Positions 16,897 to 25,512 of a stretch of 64,000 nt of DNA are shown one piece after another. A program made the position numbers and the translations under genes. Below the pieces are notes generated by a model. It saw nothing but the letters and a program-made list of their open reading frames with translations. It had not been told where the DNA came from and ran no database searches. Position 1 is the stretch's first letter, and the number at the start of each line of letters is the position of its first letter. This stretch comes from Bacteroidota bacterium (lineage in GTDB: Bacteria > Bacteroidota > Bacteroidia > Chitinophagales > Saprospiraceae), in NCBI GenBank assembly GCA_024642665.1, contig JAHEAR010000018.1:1242-65241 (forward strand), read 5' to 3'.

Positions 16897-17433
16897 TTAT
16901 TTCGTGCCGGAACCTTCTTTCTTCCCTTTGTCCAGGTTTTCGAGATATTGCATGTTATCAATATCGAGGGCTTTGGCCAGTTTGCCGATCTTTTTGAGAT
17001 CGATATTTCCGATAAAGCTCATCATGGCAAAGTTGTCACCACCACCGACGATCATCAGGAGTTCTTCAACGATGTTCCCATTGTCTTTCACCATGAAGCG
17101 GATATTTTCACCATCTCCACGGGCGGTCATGAGCAACTCATATTCGCTGGTATTGATTTTTTTCAGGGCTTCGTTATAGTACTTGACGGCATCGACGTCT
17201 GTATGAAGGATACGCAGTCCTTTCATGCTGGCGATGACTTCCTGCACTTCCGGTTCCATGTCATCGATCTCGATTTTGGAAACCATGTTAAACATTTTAG
17301 GACTGATGTAGACAACATCAAAATTGACATCGTCCTGGTACTGATTAAAGTACTTGGTGATCGCATCTTGCTGCGCAAATGCTGAGACAGCTGTAAAGAG
17401 TAAAGCTAAAATTGAAAGGCTTAAATTTTTCAT
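16897..17433 (-). CDS. DUF4252 family secreted protein
   Basis: A 178-residue exported protein with a clean signal peptide (cleavage near AFA-Q, about residue 20). The pattern FDVVYISPKMFNMV and the GMKGLRIL-like ASMKGLRIL segment match Bacteroidota DUF4252 proteins, which commonly sit beside sigma/anti-sigma genes. The C-terminus is charged (EGSGTK). It is last in a three-gene minus-strand operon (sigma 18463, membrane protein 17930). Function unknown. Confidence 0.85.
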   Translation of the reverse strand: MKNLSLSILALLFTAVSAFAQQDAITKYFNQYQDDVNFDVVYISPKMFNMVSKIEIDDMEPEVQEVIASMKGLRILHTDVDAVKYYNEALKKINTSEYELLMTARGDGENIRFMVKDNGNIVEELLMIVGGGDNFAMMSFIGNIDLKKIGKLAKALDIDNMQYLENLDKGKKEGSGTK

Positions 17434-17465
17434 GATCGTATGAATTGTATGAAAGTGATAAAATA

Positions 17466-17930
17466 TTATTTAAACATATCGGCATAGACGCTGGCCTTTT
17501 TGATATTACCAAAGGCTTCGTCCTGTGTCTTATTAAACTTGGTAGACATAAAGGCCAGTGCTTCGCGCAACTCCTGATAGGCTTCCTGCGGATCTTCAAA
17601 AGTTTCGGCCATTTGTGTTTGCTGAGTGGTTTGTTGACTATAATTCCATAAACCAACAGCGGATACTACAAAAACAAGTATCGCAGCGGCACTGGCGACC
17701 CACCGATAGAGTGGTAACACTAAGGTGCCTGTGCTGGCAGTTTCATGCTTTTTATTGTACGCTTTGATATCTGCTATGGTCAACTTACTGCGTTGTTGGC
17801 GCGTAGTGTGGATCGTCTTAAAGTATTCTGCTTCGGAACTATCCTTACCCATCCATTCATTCATCAGTTGCTGTTCTTCTTGCAGTGATGTTTCAGCTTC
17901 CCAGTATTTATTTAAAGAATTGTCATTCAT
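17466..17930 (-). CDS. Putative anti-sigma factor (single-pass membrane protein)
   Basis: A 154-residue protein with a cytoplasmic acidic N-terminus (1-72), one transmembrane helix (about 76-95, WVASAAAILVFVVSAVGLW) and a short periplasmic tail with the ALAFMSTKFNK helix. No zinc (ZAS) motif is visible. The call rests on topology and on its place 8 bp after the ECF sigma gene and just before the DUF4252 gene. Probably restrains that sigma factor. Confidence 0.65.
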   Translation of the reverse strand: MNDNSLNKYWEAETSLQEEQQLMNEWMGKDSSEAEYFKTIHTTRQQRSKLTIADIKAYNKKHETASTGTLVLPLYRWVASAAAILVFVVSAVGLWNYSQQTTQQTQMAETFEDPQEAYQELREALAFMSTKFNKTQDEAFGNIKKASVYADMFK

Positions 17931-17938
17931 GATGATTG

Positions 17939-18463
17939 TTATATTTGATAGAGGCCAAAAGTGTTCATTTTACTTAGCATGCGTTGCATATGTTTTCGTG
18001 CTCTGAAGAGACTTACTTTAACATCATCGAGGTTAAAGCCGGTCTGTTGAGCGATTTCTTCATAAGACATCTGTTCGATTTCGCGCAGATGAAATACGCT
18101 TCGTTGTTTTTCCTGTAACTGTCCCAGGCAGGTTTGTACCATGTCCATGATGTCCGCGGATTCCATCACCTTGTCGGGAATGGGTTCGCTGTCACTGATG
18201 GAATAGGCTTCATCTACATTCACCTGGTTCAGTGAGTTTTTCGCTTTCCGGAGAACGTCCAGTGATCGGTTTCTTGTCAAAACCATCAGCCACGCTTCCA
18301 GATTTTCAATGTCATCGGCGTCTTTTCGCTTTTGCCATAATTTAAACATGACATCCTGAACTACATCCTCGGCAGCATCCGAATCCTTCACAAACCGCAG
18401 TGCATAACGAAAGAGTTTATCTTTCATCTTGTAGAATATTGCCTCGTATTGTTCGGTATCCAT
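17939..18463 (-). CDS. ECF RNA polymerase sigma factor
   Basis: A 174-residue sigma-70 family protein. Region 2 holds LRFVKDSDAAEDVVQDVMFKLW (about 18-39) and region 4 holds MSYEEIAQQTGFNLDDVKVSLFRARK (about 135-160). First gene of a minus-strand operon with a membrane-bound putative anti-sigma and a DUF4252 protein. The signal is unknown. Upstream lies a CATGGGGC-type repeat tract (18571-18660). Confidence 0.92.
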   Translation of the reverse strand: MDTEQYEAIFYKMKDKLFRYALRFVKDSDAAEDVVQDVMFKLWQKRKDADDIENLEAWLMVLTRNRSLDVLRKAKNSLNQVNVDEAYSISDSEPIPDKVMESADIMDMVQTCLGQLQEKQRSVFHLREIEQMSYEEIAQQTGFNLDDVKVSLFRARKHMQRMLSKMNTFGLYQI

Positions 18464-18570
18464 TTCGCTATTGTTGACGCTATTCTGCCCGATTTGTTAC
18501 AGATTTCAGGCATTTTCCTCGTTGTTTGATAATAATAGTGTGAAAATGAGGATTTTAGATCTTCGACAAA

Positions 18571-18660
18571 AGGCATGGGGCATGGGGCATGGAGCATGGT
18601 TCAGGGAGCGAAGTGCGCAGGGTAAAGTACGGAGGGCGTGGAGCAAAGAGCGCAGAGCTT
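18571..18660 (+). repeat. GCATGGGGCATGGAGC tandem tract
   Basis: Purine-rich imperfect repeats (GCATGGG, GCATGGA, then GGAGCGAAG-like words), the strand complement of the CTCCATGCC words at 11589-11657. It lies in the 383-bp gap between the sigma operon and the dynamin gene. Confidence 0.65.
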
Positions 18661-18750
18661 ACAATTTTTTCAACCTTAAACACTAAACATTATAACAAAT
18701 AAGCTGCGGCTTTCATACCCCAATAACCTTATTACTAAATCACCCCATCA

Positions 18751-18847
18751 CTCCATACTTCCTGCCCCATGCTTCCTGCCCCATGCTTCCTGCTTCCTGC
18801 TCCCTGCCCCATGCTTCCTGCTTCCTGCTTCCTGCCCCATGCTCCAT
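18751..18847 (+). repeat. CTTCCTGCCCCATG tandem tract
   Basis: Seven or so 7-bp words (CTTCCTG, CCCCATG) alternate irregularly up to the stop codon of the dynamin-like gene. It is the same class of low-complexity tract as at 11589-11657. The irregular unit order and lack of spacers exclude a CRISPR array. Confidence 0.75.
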
Positions 18848-20574
18848 CAAATGGCCTTCTCCACAGATTTTCTGATCTTCTCCAGATCATTCTTCATCGC
18901 GGTCAGATCCTGCTGCAAGGTGGTTAATTCACCGGTTTCTAATTGGATGAGGCTGTCGAAGTTCAGAAACTGATTATTCATTTTTGTTTTGATAGAATCG
19001 ATATACGCATAGAGCTCATCCGTGAGTTCTTTCTCCAGACGAACACGTCCTTTTTCCATTTCCGAGCGATACTGACGCATCACTTTACCTCTTTGCAATC
19101 CCAAGGTAATACCGGCCACCAAAAATCCTAACGCTGTCAGAACACCTCCTGTGATATCGAAAACCATACCTTGCGTTACGGCTGCCAGAATGATACCAAC
19201 CACCGCGACACCACTACCGGCAGCGACATTCGTACCCACTTGTGTATCTGTATTTACCAGATCTTTTGTAGTAAAATTTTCTGTGCGCCTCAAAAACTGA
19301 TCAAAGGCCTCTCTGAGATCTTTCAATACATTCTGTCTTCGTTGAGCAATTTCTGAAAATATTTCATGATCATTGGCAAGGATAGTTTTGCTATTCCTGA
19401 TCTGAAGATCTATGGTATGCGCCATTTGCTGAATACTTTCTGCGAGATCAAGCACACGATCATTGATTTTCTCCTGCATACCGGTTCCGAAATCAGCCTG
19501 CAGACGGAGTGTGAATGTTTCAAACCACGATTTCAGAGATTGTGATTTTGAAAAGATGGAACCGATGGAGCGCTTTAGCACGGTGAAAAAAGAAAGAGCA
19601 CCGCTGAGCTCCTGATCATATTTATTGGCGACCCGATCATAAGCCGCCATGAGATTTTCAATCAGCACATCACATTGTTGTTTTGATTTTTTACTGTGAT
19701 CTGCCAGTGATTTTTTTATTTCTTCTCTAAAGGTGATATCGGCCTCCAATTGAAGACGACGGTCATCAAGGCCTGTTTGAAGCCTCGACCCTATTTGCAA
19801 GAGGGTATCGGAGGTGCTGATTAATTTGTGTTGCTGTGCCTTGCCTCCGGTGATTTGATCGAGGATAAATTGTTTTAATGGACCAAACCCACTTTGATCG
19901 AATCTTCCTTCCAATTCATCTTTTGCGGATACAGCAAAAACCACCGGTTTTTTGATTCCCTTTTTCTTCGCATTATCCATGACACCCTGCATGTTGATTT
20001 CAAGGTCAGCAGATTCCATGAGATCTTTCTGCTGAAGGACGAATACAATTTTTTTATGCCATTCCTCATGCATGAAATCAAAGAAATCCCATGCGGACTG
20101 ACGGTACGGGTTTTTTGATTCAAAGACAAAAACGATGAGATCAGCACCAGGTATGAATCGCTCCGTTATTTCCTGATGATGGGCAATGATCGTATTGGTA
20201 CCGGGTGTGTCGACGATTGCAATTTCCTTTAGAATTTCATTCGGCTGGTAGACTCGTTTTAAATAAGGACTTAGCTCTTCCACTTTTGCTTCCTCTCCAT
20301 AGATGATCTGCTGTATGGTATCCGTCATCGGAGAAGGAGCTACAGCGCATAAGCCTGGTTCTCCAAGCAGCGCATTGATAAAGGAACTTTTTCCGGCTTT
20401 CACTTCGCCCACGATGACAAACATATAAGGGTCATCAATGCGGTCCTTCAGATCATGAATGACACGTATGGAATCATCATGACCGATTCTGTCTGTAAAT
20501 ACCCGAAGCTGGTTTAAAACTTCCTTTAAAGCGTCTTTATATTCTTTTAGTTTCTGATCGATGACCTGCATCAT
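18847..20574 (-). CDS. Dynamin-like GTPase
   Basis: A 575-residue bacterial dynamin-family protein. GTPase motifs: P-loop GEVKAGKSS (56-64), switch threonine in PMTDTI (about 82-87), DTPG (122-125) and QQKD in the G4 position. A long helical stalk follows (about 240-440). Two adjacent hydrophobic segments (about 445-490) should dip into the membrane as a paddle. Such proteins bind and remodel membranes with GTP. It overlaps the upstream wbqC-like gene by 4 bp, so the two are translationally coupled. Only one dynamin is present, not the two-gene pair often seen in bacteria. Confidence 0.88.
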   Translation of the reverse strand: MMQVIDQKLKEYKDALKEVLNQLRVFTDRIGHDDSIRVIHDLKDRIDDPYMFVIVGEVKAGKSSFINALLGEPGLCAVAPSPMTDTIQQIIYGEEAKVEELSPYLKRVYQPNEILKEIAIVDTPGTNTIIAHHQEITERFIPGADLIVFVFESKNPYRQSAWDFFDFMHEEWHKKIVFVLQQKDLMESADLEINMQGVMDNAKKKGIKKPVVFAVSAKDELEGRFDQSGFGPLKQFILDQITGGKAQQHKLISTSDTLLQIGSRLQTGLDDRRLQLEADITFREEIKKSLADHSKKSKQQCDVLIENLMAAYDRVANKYDQELSGALSFFTVLKRSIGSIFSKSQSLKSWFETFTLRLQADFGTGMQEKINDRVLDLAESIQQMAHTIDLQIRNSKTILANDHEIFSEIAQRRQNVLKDLREAFDQFLRRTENFTTKDLVNTDTQVGTNVAAGSGVAVVGIILAAVTQGMVFDITGGVLTALGFLVAGITLGLQRGKVMRQYRSEMEKGRVRLEKELTDELYAYIDSIKTKMNNQFLNFDSLIQLETGELTTLQQDLTAMKNDLEKIRKSVEKAI

Positions 20575-21209
20575 GATTTGTCGTAGAGTTTAATAGCATA
20601 GCGGGCAAGATAATCATAAGTGCCCGGCCCGAGATGGCATAATGGATCCAAGATACTGAGGTTTGGCTGATGAGACTTATGGATACGAAGGACCTGCCCA
20701 TATTCAGGAAATGGTCCGAGTGCCGATGTTTTACCACATGGAATGCCTGGTCTCAAATCAATAATGTTCGTTTCAGGTTTTGCATAGTACACCTCAGAAA
20801 GTGTATAAAGCCATGGACCTTTGATCAACATAGTAACATATTCGAGGCAAGCGAAGTTCAGGGCCCATAGGGTATCATGCGGTTTGGTTACTATCGGTTC
20901 GAGTCCGGAAAGGACTTCTTCGGCAAAACCAGTTTTTCCATACGCTGTTTTTATACTTCGCAGATGCTGGGAAGGCCAGTCTTCATCATAGGCAATGGAA
21001 ACATCTTGAATATTCATCTGCTGGTGCTTTCCTTTTTGCAGTGGAACCGTCAGGGAATGGGGCTTTTCGGTGCCGAGGATACATGTTTTATTTCGCCAGC
21101 TTCGCTTCTGAAAGTGTTCGTGCGCTTCGAGGATGATATGATCATGATATAACCAATGGGCAAAATATTCAATAGAAGGTATATATTGGCTACCAAGGAT
21201 GCAGGCCAT
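20571..21209 (-). CDS. WbqC family protein
   Basis: A 212-residue protein matching the WbqC-like family (GSQYIPSIEYFAHWLYHD near the start, then LTVPLQKG and the conserved WPSQHLRSIKTAYGK). Family members occur in surface-polysaccharide loci and probably modify nucleotide sugars or lipids, but the reaction is not established. The start is taken at MACILGS (21209) because upstream codons run into the divergent glycosyltransferase gene. The 3' end overlaps the dynamin gene by 4 bp. Divergent from the glycosyltransferase, separated by about 35 bp. Confidence 0.85.
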   Translation of the reverse strand: MACILGSQYIPSIEYFAHWLYHDHIILEAHEHFQKRSWRNKTCILGTEKPHSLTVPLQKGKHQQMNIQDVSIAYDEDWPSQHLRSIKTAYGKTGFAEEVLSGLEPIVTKPHDTLWALNFACLEYVTMLIKGPWLYTLSEVYYAKPETNIIDLRPGIPCGKTSALGPFPEYGQVLRIHKSHQPNLSILDPLCHLGPGTYDYLARYAIKLYDKS

Positions 21210-21244
21210 TGATTTATTTGTTTTGAAACCTAAAGTTACACTTG

Positions 21245-22543
21245 ATGCATGAAGATATCTACTGGCAGAAATATGCCGGCCGATATAAGTCGTTTCCGGC
21301 GCTCTTAAAAGGGGACCATCCAAAGGCGGATATAGCTGTTTGCATACCGGTGTATGCCGAGCCGGATTTGCTTTTAACCCTTGAATCTCTATGGCATTGT
21401 GATGCTCCGGAAGGTCTGGTGGAGGTATTGGTTTGTTTTAATAAAAATGGAGACATGACGCCTAATGAGTTTTCTGTACACCAGAACATGTGGCAAGCGT
21501 GTCTGACCTGGGTGGATGCACACAAGAGAGATAGCTTTCGATTCCATCCGACTTATATAGAAAACCTGCCTGACCCGAAAGGAGGCGTAGGTTGGGCGCG
21601 CAAGATGGTGATGGATGAAGCCGCCAGGCGACTGGATCAGGATGGTGTCATTATTTGTCTTGATGGTGATTGCACGGTGGAAAGCAATTATCTGAATGAA
21701 ATTTTTAAGCACTTTGTATCCCATCCGTCATGTGAGGCAGCCTCTATTTATTACGAGCATCGTTTCGACGCATTGGATGGTAAAGTCAAAGCATCTATTA
21801 TTGACTATGAACTTCATCTCAGATATTTGGTCCATGCGCTTCGATGGACGGGGCACCCTTTTGCCTATCAAACAGTTGGATCATCGATGGCAGTTCGACG
21901 GAGAGGGTACCTGGCGCATGGTGGAATGAATACCAGAAAAGCAGGGGAGGACTTCTATTTTCTGCAAAAATTTATCGAGGTAGGGACTTTACAGGAAATC
22001 AAAACAACGGTAGTATATCCTTCAGCCCGTATTTCCTATCGCGTGCCTTTTGGTACCGGTCGTGCAATGAATTACTTATTGTCAAGTCAGGAGAGTTGGG
22101 AGACGACATCCTTTGAAGTTTACAGGCAACTTCGGACCCTGCTGAGTAAAATAAATCGTATAGGTCAAATATGCCTCGGCGATAAGGTTGACAAAGAAGA
22201 TTTGATTAGTAAGGAATTTTTGACCCATCCGGTTTTGTCTGCTTATCTCGAGCAAATTAATTTTTCAGAAGAATGTATCAGAATAGGCAAGCAGACTGCG
22301 TCACCTTCTTCCTTTAGAAAAAGATTTTTCAGATACTTCAATGCCTTCAGAGTGATACGATTCTCACATGATCTTAGGGACGCATATTTTCCTGATGTGC
22401 CGGTCAGCAAGGCTGTCCATGCGTACCTCGAGGAGACAGAGGATAACGCCCATGACATGCATTCTGTGGAAGACTACCTGCATTATTTCAGATCCATCGA
22501 CCGAGGCAACGTGGCAGCCATCGACGATCCGATGCGGAGATAA
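21245..22543 (+). CDS. Glycosyltransferase family 2-like protein
   Basis: A 432-residue protein with a GT-A fold N-terminus. The early VCIPVYAEPDLLLTLESL region binds the nucleotide sugar, and IICLDGDC (about 138-145) gives the acidic metal motif. GEDFYFLQK later matches the acceptor-side ED motif. No transmembrane helix is seen, so it acts in the cytoplasm. A TTG three bases upstream (21242) is an alternative start. Divergent from wbqC, which fits a shared surface-glycan role; acceptor and donor are unknown. Confidence 0.82.
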   Translation: MHEDIYWQKYAGRYKSFPALLKGDHPKADIAVCIPVYAEPDLLLTLESLWHCDAPEGLVEVLVCFNKNGDMTPNEFSVHQNMWQACLTWVDAHKRDSFRFHPTYIENLPDPKGGVGWARKMVMDEAARRLDQDGVIICLDGDCTVESNYLNEIFKHFVSHPSCEAASIYYEHRFDALDGKVKASIIDYELHLRYLVHALRWTGHPFAYQTVGSSMAVRRRGYLAHGGMNTRKAGEDFYFLQKFIEVGTLQEIKTTVVYPSARISYRVPFGTGRAMNYLLSSQESWETTSFEVYRQLRTLLSKINRIGQICLGDKVDKEDLISKEFLTHPVLSAYLEQINFSEECIRIGKQTASPSSFRKRFFRYFNAFRVIRFSHDLRDAYFPDVPVSKAVHAYLEETEDNAHDMHSVEDYLHYFRSIDRGNVAAIDDPMRR

Positions 22544-22589
22544 TCCTTCGGTTCTGCAAAATCAGTTGTATCGAAATGTGAAATCGTGC

Positions 22590-23012
22590 CTATCGGAACA
22601 TTTCCACTCCTGAAAAGTGGAAAGCTGCCTCGATCAGGGCATTTTCATCGGAATCTGAGCCATGTACAGCGTTCTCTCCGATATTCTTTGCATATAAGGC
22701 ACGAATAGTTCCAGCTTCAGCTTCAGCCGGATTTGTAGCACCAATTAAGGTACGGAAATCAGCTACGGCATTATCCTTTTCGAGTACAGCAGCTACGATA
22801 GGGCCGGAAGACATGAACTCCACCAACTCTCCAAAAAATGGTCTTGCGCGGTGGATATCATAGAATTCGCCTGCTTTTTCCTCAGACAGTTTGGTGTATT
22901 TCATGGCTACAATTTTGAAACCGGCCTTGTTGATTTGAGCCAGAATTGCGCCAATATGTCCTGCTGCCACTGCGTCAGGCTTTATCATTGTAAAAGTCAG
23001 ATTGCTTGCCAT
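22590..23012 (-). CDS. ndk: Nucleoside diphosphate kinase
   Basis: A 140-residue enzyme that passes phosphate from ATP to nucleoside diphosphates through a phosphohistidine. The N-terminal [10 protein letters not shown], the central [15 protein letters not shown] and the catalytic motif NAVHGSDS are all intact. Normal length. Two promoter-like elements lie upstream. Convergent with the glycosyltransferase gene. Confidence 0.97.
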   Translation of the reverse strand: MASNLTFTMIKPDAVAAGHIGAILAQINKAGFKIVAMKYTKLSEEKAGEFYDIHRARPFFGELVEFMSSGPIVAAVLEKDNAVADFRTLIGATNPAEAEAGTIRALYAKNIGENAVHGSDSDENALIEAAFHFSGVEMFR

Positions 23013-23054
23013 TTGTATTTCTTAAAGTTTGTTTAGAATAGTCAGATAAGGGCG

Positions 23055-23114
23055 CAAATGTCAGGATGGTGCTCAGAGTGTAACCATCCGATCGATTAGC
23101 GGGGCGCAAATCTA
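23055..23114 (-). promoter_or_regulatory. Promoter elements upstream of ndk
   Basis: On the minus strand TAGATTTG (23114-23107), an exact TAnnTTTG, is followed by CGCCCC. A second near match GACATTTG (23062-23055), followed by CGCCC, lies closer to the gene. Either could start the ndk transcript. Confidence 0.5.
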
Positions 23115-23266
23115 ATAAAAATGCATTCAAAAACAGAAATACCCGGAAATTGAGCGGCAGGGCTGCATTTTAAGTATTTTGGAAATTCAATCTGCGGAGA
23201 AAAAAACTTTCTCCCGGTGTAGCGTTTTTATCCTGATTGGGATTATACCCCTGAAACATCTTTATA

Positions 23267-24958
23267 ATGAACTATCAATTCTTATTTATTCTCACGGTCA
23301 CCTTGTTTATTTCCTGTCATAAGGATTCCGACACGATGATCAGCGTCACAGATACCAAAGATCCCCCTGAGACACTCATCACGACACAGCTTGCCAGTGT
23401 CACAGATACGATCTCACCGGATGCCGGGAATACCTTGCAATTTTTTGCAGGAAAAGACAATGCCTTTGCCCTTAGTCCTTATGCCATTACAGAAGGGCAT
23501 CTGATCCGAAGGGATAGAGAGCTTGTCCAGCTGAATACTTCGGACCATGTATTCTACAAGGTCATATCCCTGATCGAAAACACAGTGAATTACACCGATT
23601 GGGCTGTACCCACTTTAAATATTTTTTCAGGACAGGGGGCAGTAGATGCAAATTATGATTTATCAGGCGATGGAAAATTATTTATACCTGCGAATTCCCT
23701 TATCACATCGGATGGAAATCCTTATGTAGGATCATATACCTTGCACTGGGCTCTTTTCAATCCTTCAAATGAAGAATCACGTTTTATTCCTTCCTATTCC
23801 GCTATTAGCAAAGAAAATCAAATTGTGCAGGTGCTCCCACAATTTTGTTTGTATGTAACTGTCAAGGCAGATGATGGCAGTACACTTAAATTTTCCTCAG
23901 GTGCTTACATTGCATCTAACATATCAAATGAAGCATCATGGTTTTTCGATGATGAAGCAGCTGCCTGGTTACCACAAGGCACAGAGAGTAGAATTGATTT
24001 AGTGGATAACGGCTATTATATGGTAGGTCAAAGTGTGAACCAAACGCGCGTGACAGGTACCCTCCAGATAAATGGATTGCCGGCACCGCATTATGCCATC
24101 CGTATCAATTATGAAGGATTTCAGCGCAATCTGTTCACTACGAATAATGGTACTTGGTCAATAGTATTACCTTCCGGTGAATCATGCGTTGCCTCGGTGT
24201 CGCTGCCTTGTGGTAGTGATCAGCAAATCCCGTTTGATGTTTCCGATGGGCCTTCTTCAACACTCCCAATTGCTATTCAGGAATCGGGTGTCATCAATGC
24301 CTTTATTAAAGGAACAGTGCGAGGATGTGAAGCAGAGGTCATAGCAGATCCCATGTTGATCGTGCGTGGAGCTGCTGCTCAGTTTTATTATCCTTCCAAT
24401 GATGGAATCTCATTGTATTATCCGTCATGTGTTGGAAGTGTTTTGGAGGTGCAGGCGATTCATCAGGATAGTCAGGAATCAGGTCCTGTGATTTCCTGGA
24501 AATCTGCAGATACGGTTGATATCCGTTCAGCTTTTGCTTGTAATGCTGCAAGAAATGAGTATCTGTTTTTAAATGTTGCCGGAGATCAAAAGATGTACTG
24601 GGATATGAACAGTGCTTATACCACTCAGGATAGAGTATTGATAGAAACCGGAGGGAATGAACCTGATGTTGAATTTAAAATTTACATCAGCGGGGATATG
24701 GAGGGGGATTATGAAGATACGGACTTGAATATTCTGTTTGAAGACATGCAGCTGGGGACACGGGGATTTTCCTTAAACTGTCCCAGTGCGACATCCGGTT
24801 GTGGCTTCACGGATTTTTCGATTACTCATTTTCCCAATCAATCCGGGCAATGGATCCGCGGTTATTTTCAAGGGAAATTTTGGATAAAAACGTTTTATCC
24901 ACTGACCGCCGGATACAGAGATGTCTCCGGAGAATTTCAGGTATACCGCGAATTTTAA
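23267..24958 (+). CDS. Large lipoprotein of unknown function
   Basis: A 563-residue protein with a lipobox (LFISC, Cys17). It is beta-rich throughout. The segment FIPANSLITSDGNPYVG resembles the IPANA-type strand seen in Bacteroidota cell-surface beta-sandwich proteins, and VTGTLQINGLPAPHYAIRI resembles a carboxypeptidase-regulatory-like domain. No enzyme motif seen. It ends 14 bp before the ECF sigma start at 24973, so it heads an apparent operon of lipoprotein, sigma, membrane/barrel protein and T9SS protein. Confidence 0.65.
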   Translation: MNYQFLFILTVTLFISCHKDSDTMISVTDTKDPPETLITTQLASVTDTISPDAGNTLQFFAGKDNAFALSPYAITEGHLIRRDRELVQLNTSDHVFYKVISLIENTVNYTDWAVPTLNIFSGQGAVDANYDLSGDGKLFIPANSLITSDGNPYVGSYTLHWALFNPSNEESRFIPSYSAISKENQIVQVLPQFCLYVTVKADDGSTLKFSSGAYIASNISNEASWFFDDEAAAWLPQGTESRIDLVDNGYYMVGQSVNQTRVTGTLQINGLPAPHYAIRINYEGFQRNLFTTNNGTWSIVLPSGESCVASVSLPCGSDQQIPFDVSDGPSSTLPIAIQESGVINAFIKGTVRGCEAEVIADPMLIVRGAAAQFYYPSNDGISLYYPSCVGSVLEVQAIHQDSQESGPVISWKSADTVDIRSAFACNAARNEYLFLNVAGDQKMYWDMNSAYTTQDRVLIETGGNEPDVEFKIYISGDMEGDYEDTDLNILFEDMQLGTRGFSLNCPSATSGCGFTDFSITHFPNQSGQWIRGYFQGKFWIKTFYPLTAGYRDVSGEFQVYREF

Positions 24959-24972
24959 ACAAGGTCCCTCCC

Positions 24973-25512
24973 TTGACACAAAACGAAATCATACAAGGTT
25001 GTAAAGCCGGGCAGGAAAGCGCTTACCGGCAGCTGATGGATACCTATGCCGGTAAATTGATGGGTCTCTGTGTGCGGTATCTGCGTGATCGTCAAAAAGC
25101 TGAAGATGCAGTACAGGAGACGTTTATTCAAGTGTTCAGGTCCGTTCACCAATTCGACGCATCCGGAAACCTGATCGCATGGATGTCACGGATCGCCATT
25201 AATAATTGTCTAAAGGAAATAAAGAAAAGTAAACGAATGGTTTTTACAGAACAAACGCTTCATATGGAAAACTTACCGGTCATGCCGGAGATCGACCGAA
25301 AAATGAGAACAGAAGAGCTGCTGGCTGTATTGGACCAATTGCCTCCGGCTTATCGAATTGTTTTTAACCTTCATCTTATAGAAGGGTACAGTCATAAAGA
25401 GATCAGTACCATGCTGGATATTCAGGAATCCACTTCCAGAACGAAATTAACGAGAGCACGAAAGATGTTGCAGGATTATCTATTTATTCCCACTAAAAAA
25501 TCTATCGTATGA
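24973..25512 (+). CDS. ECF RNA polymerase sigma factor (probable TTG start)
   Basis: A roughly 179-residue sigma-70 protein. Region 2 holds MGLCVRYLRDRQKAEDAVQETF and region 4 holds YSHKEISTMLDIQESTSRTKLTRARKML. The start is taken at TTG 24973 (then ACACAAAACG), since upstream codons of the frame lie inside the preceding lipoprotein gene. The stop overlaps the next ATG by four bases (ATGA), indicating translational coupling to the presumed anti-sigma. Confidence 0.88.
   Translation: MTQNEIIQGCKAGQESAYRQLMDTYAGKLMGLCVRYLRDRQKAEDAVQETFIQVFRSVHQFDASGNLIAWMSRIAINNCLKEIKKSKRMVFTEQTLHMENLPVMPEIDRKMRTEELLAVLDQLPPAYRIVFNLHLIEGYSHKEISTMLDIQESTSRTKLTRARKMLQDYLFIPTKKSIV

Noticed and set aside
18751-18847. 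Possible CRISPR array
   Set aside because: Units are 7-14 bp, contiguous and irregular, with no unique spacers and no cas genes in the window.
22601-22623. Hairpin TTTCCACT/AGTGGAAA as terminator
   Set aside because: It lies within the last codons of ndk, so it cannot end that gene, and it lacks a T-tract on the plus strand for the glycosyltransferase.
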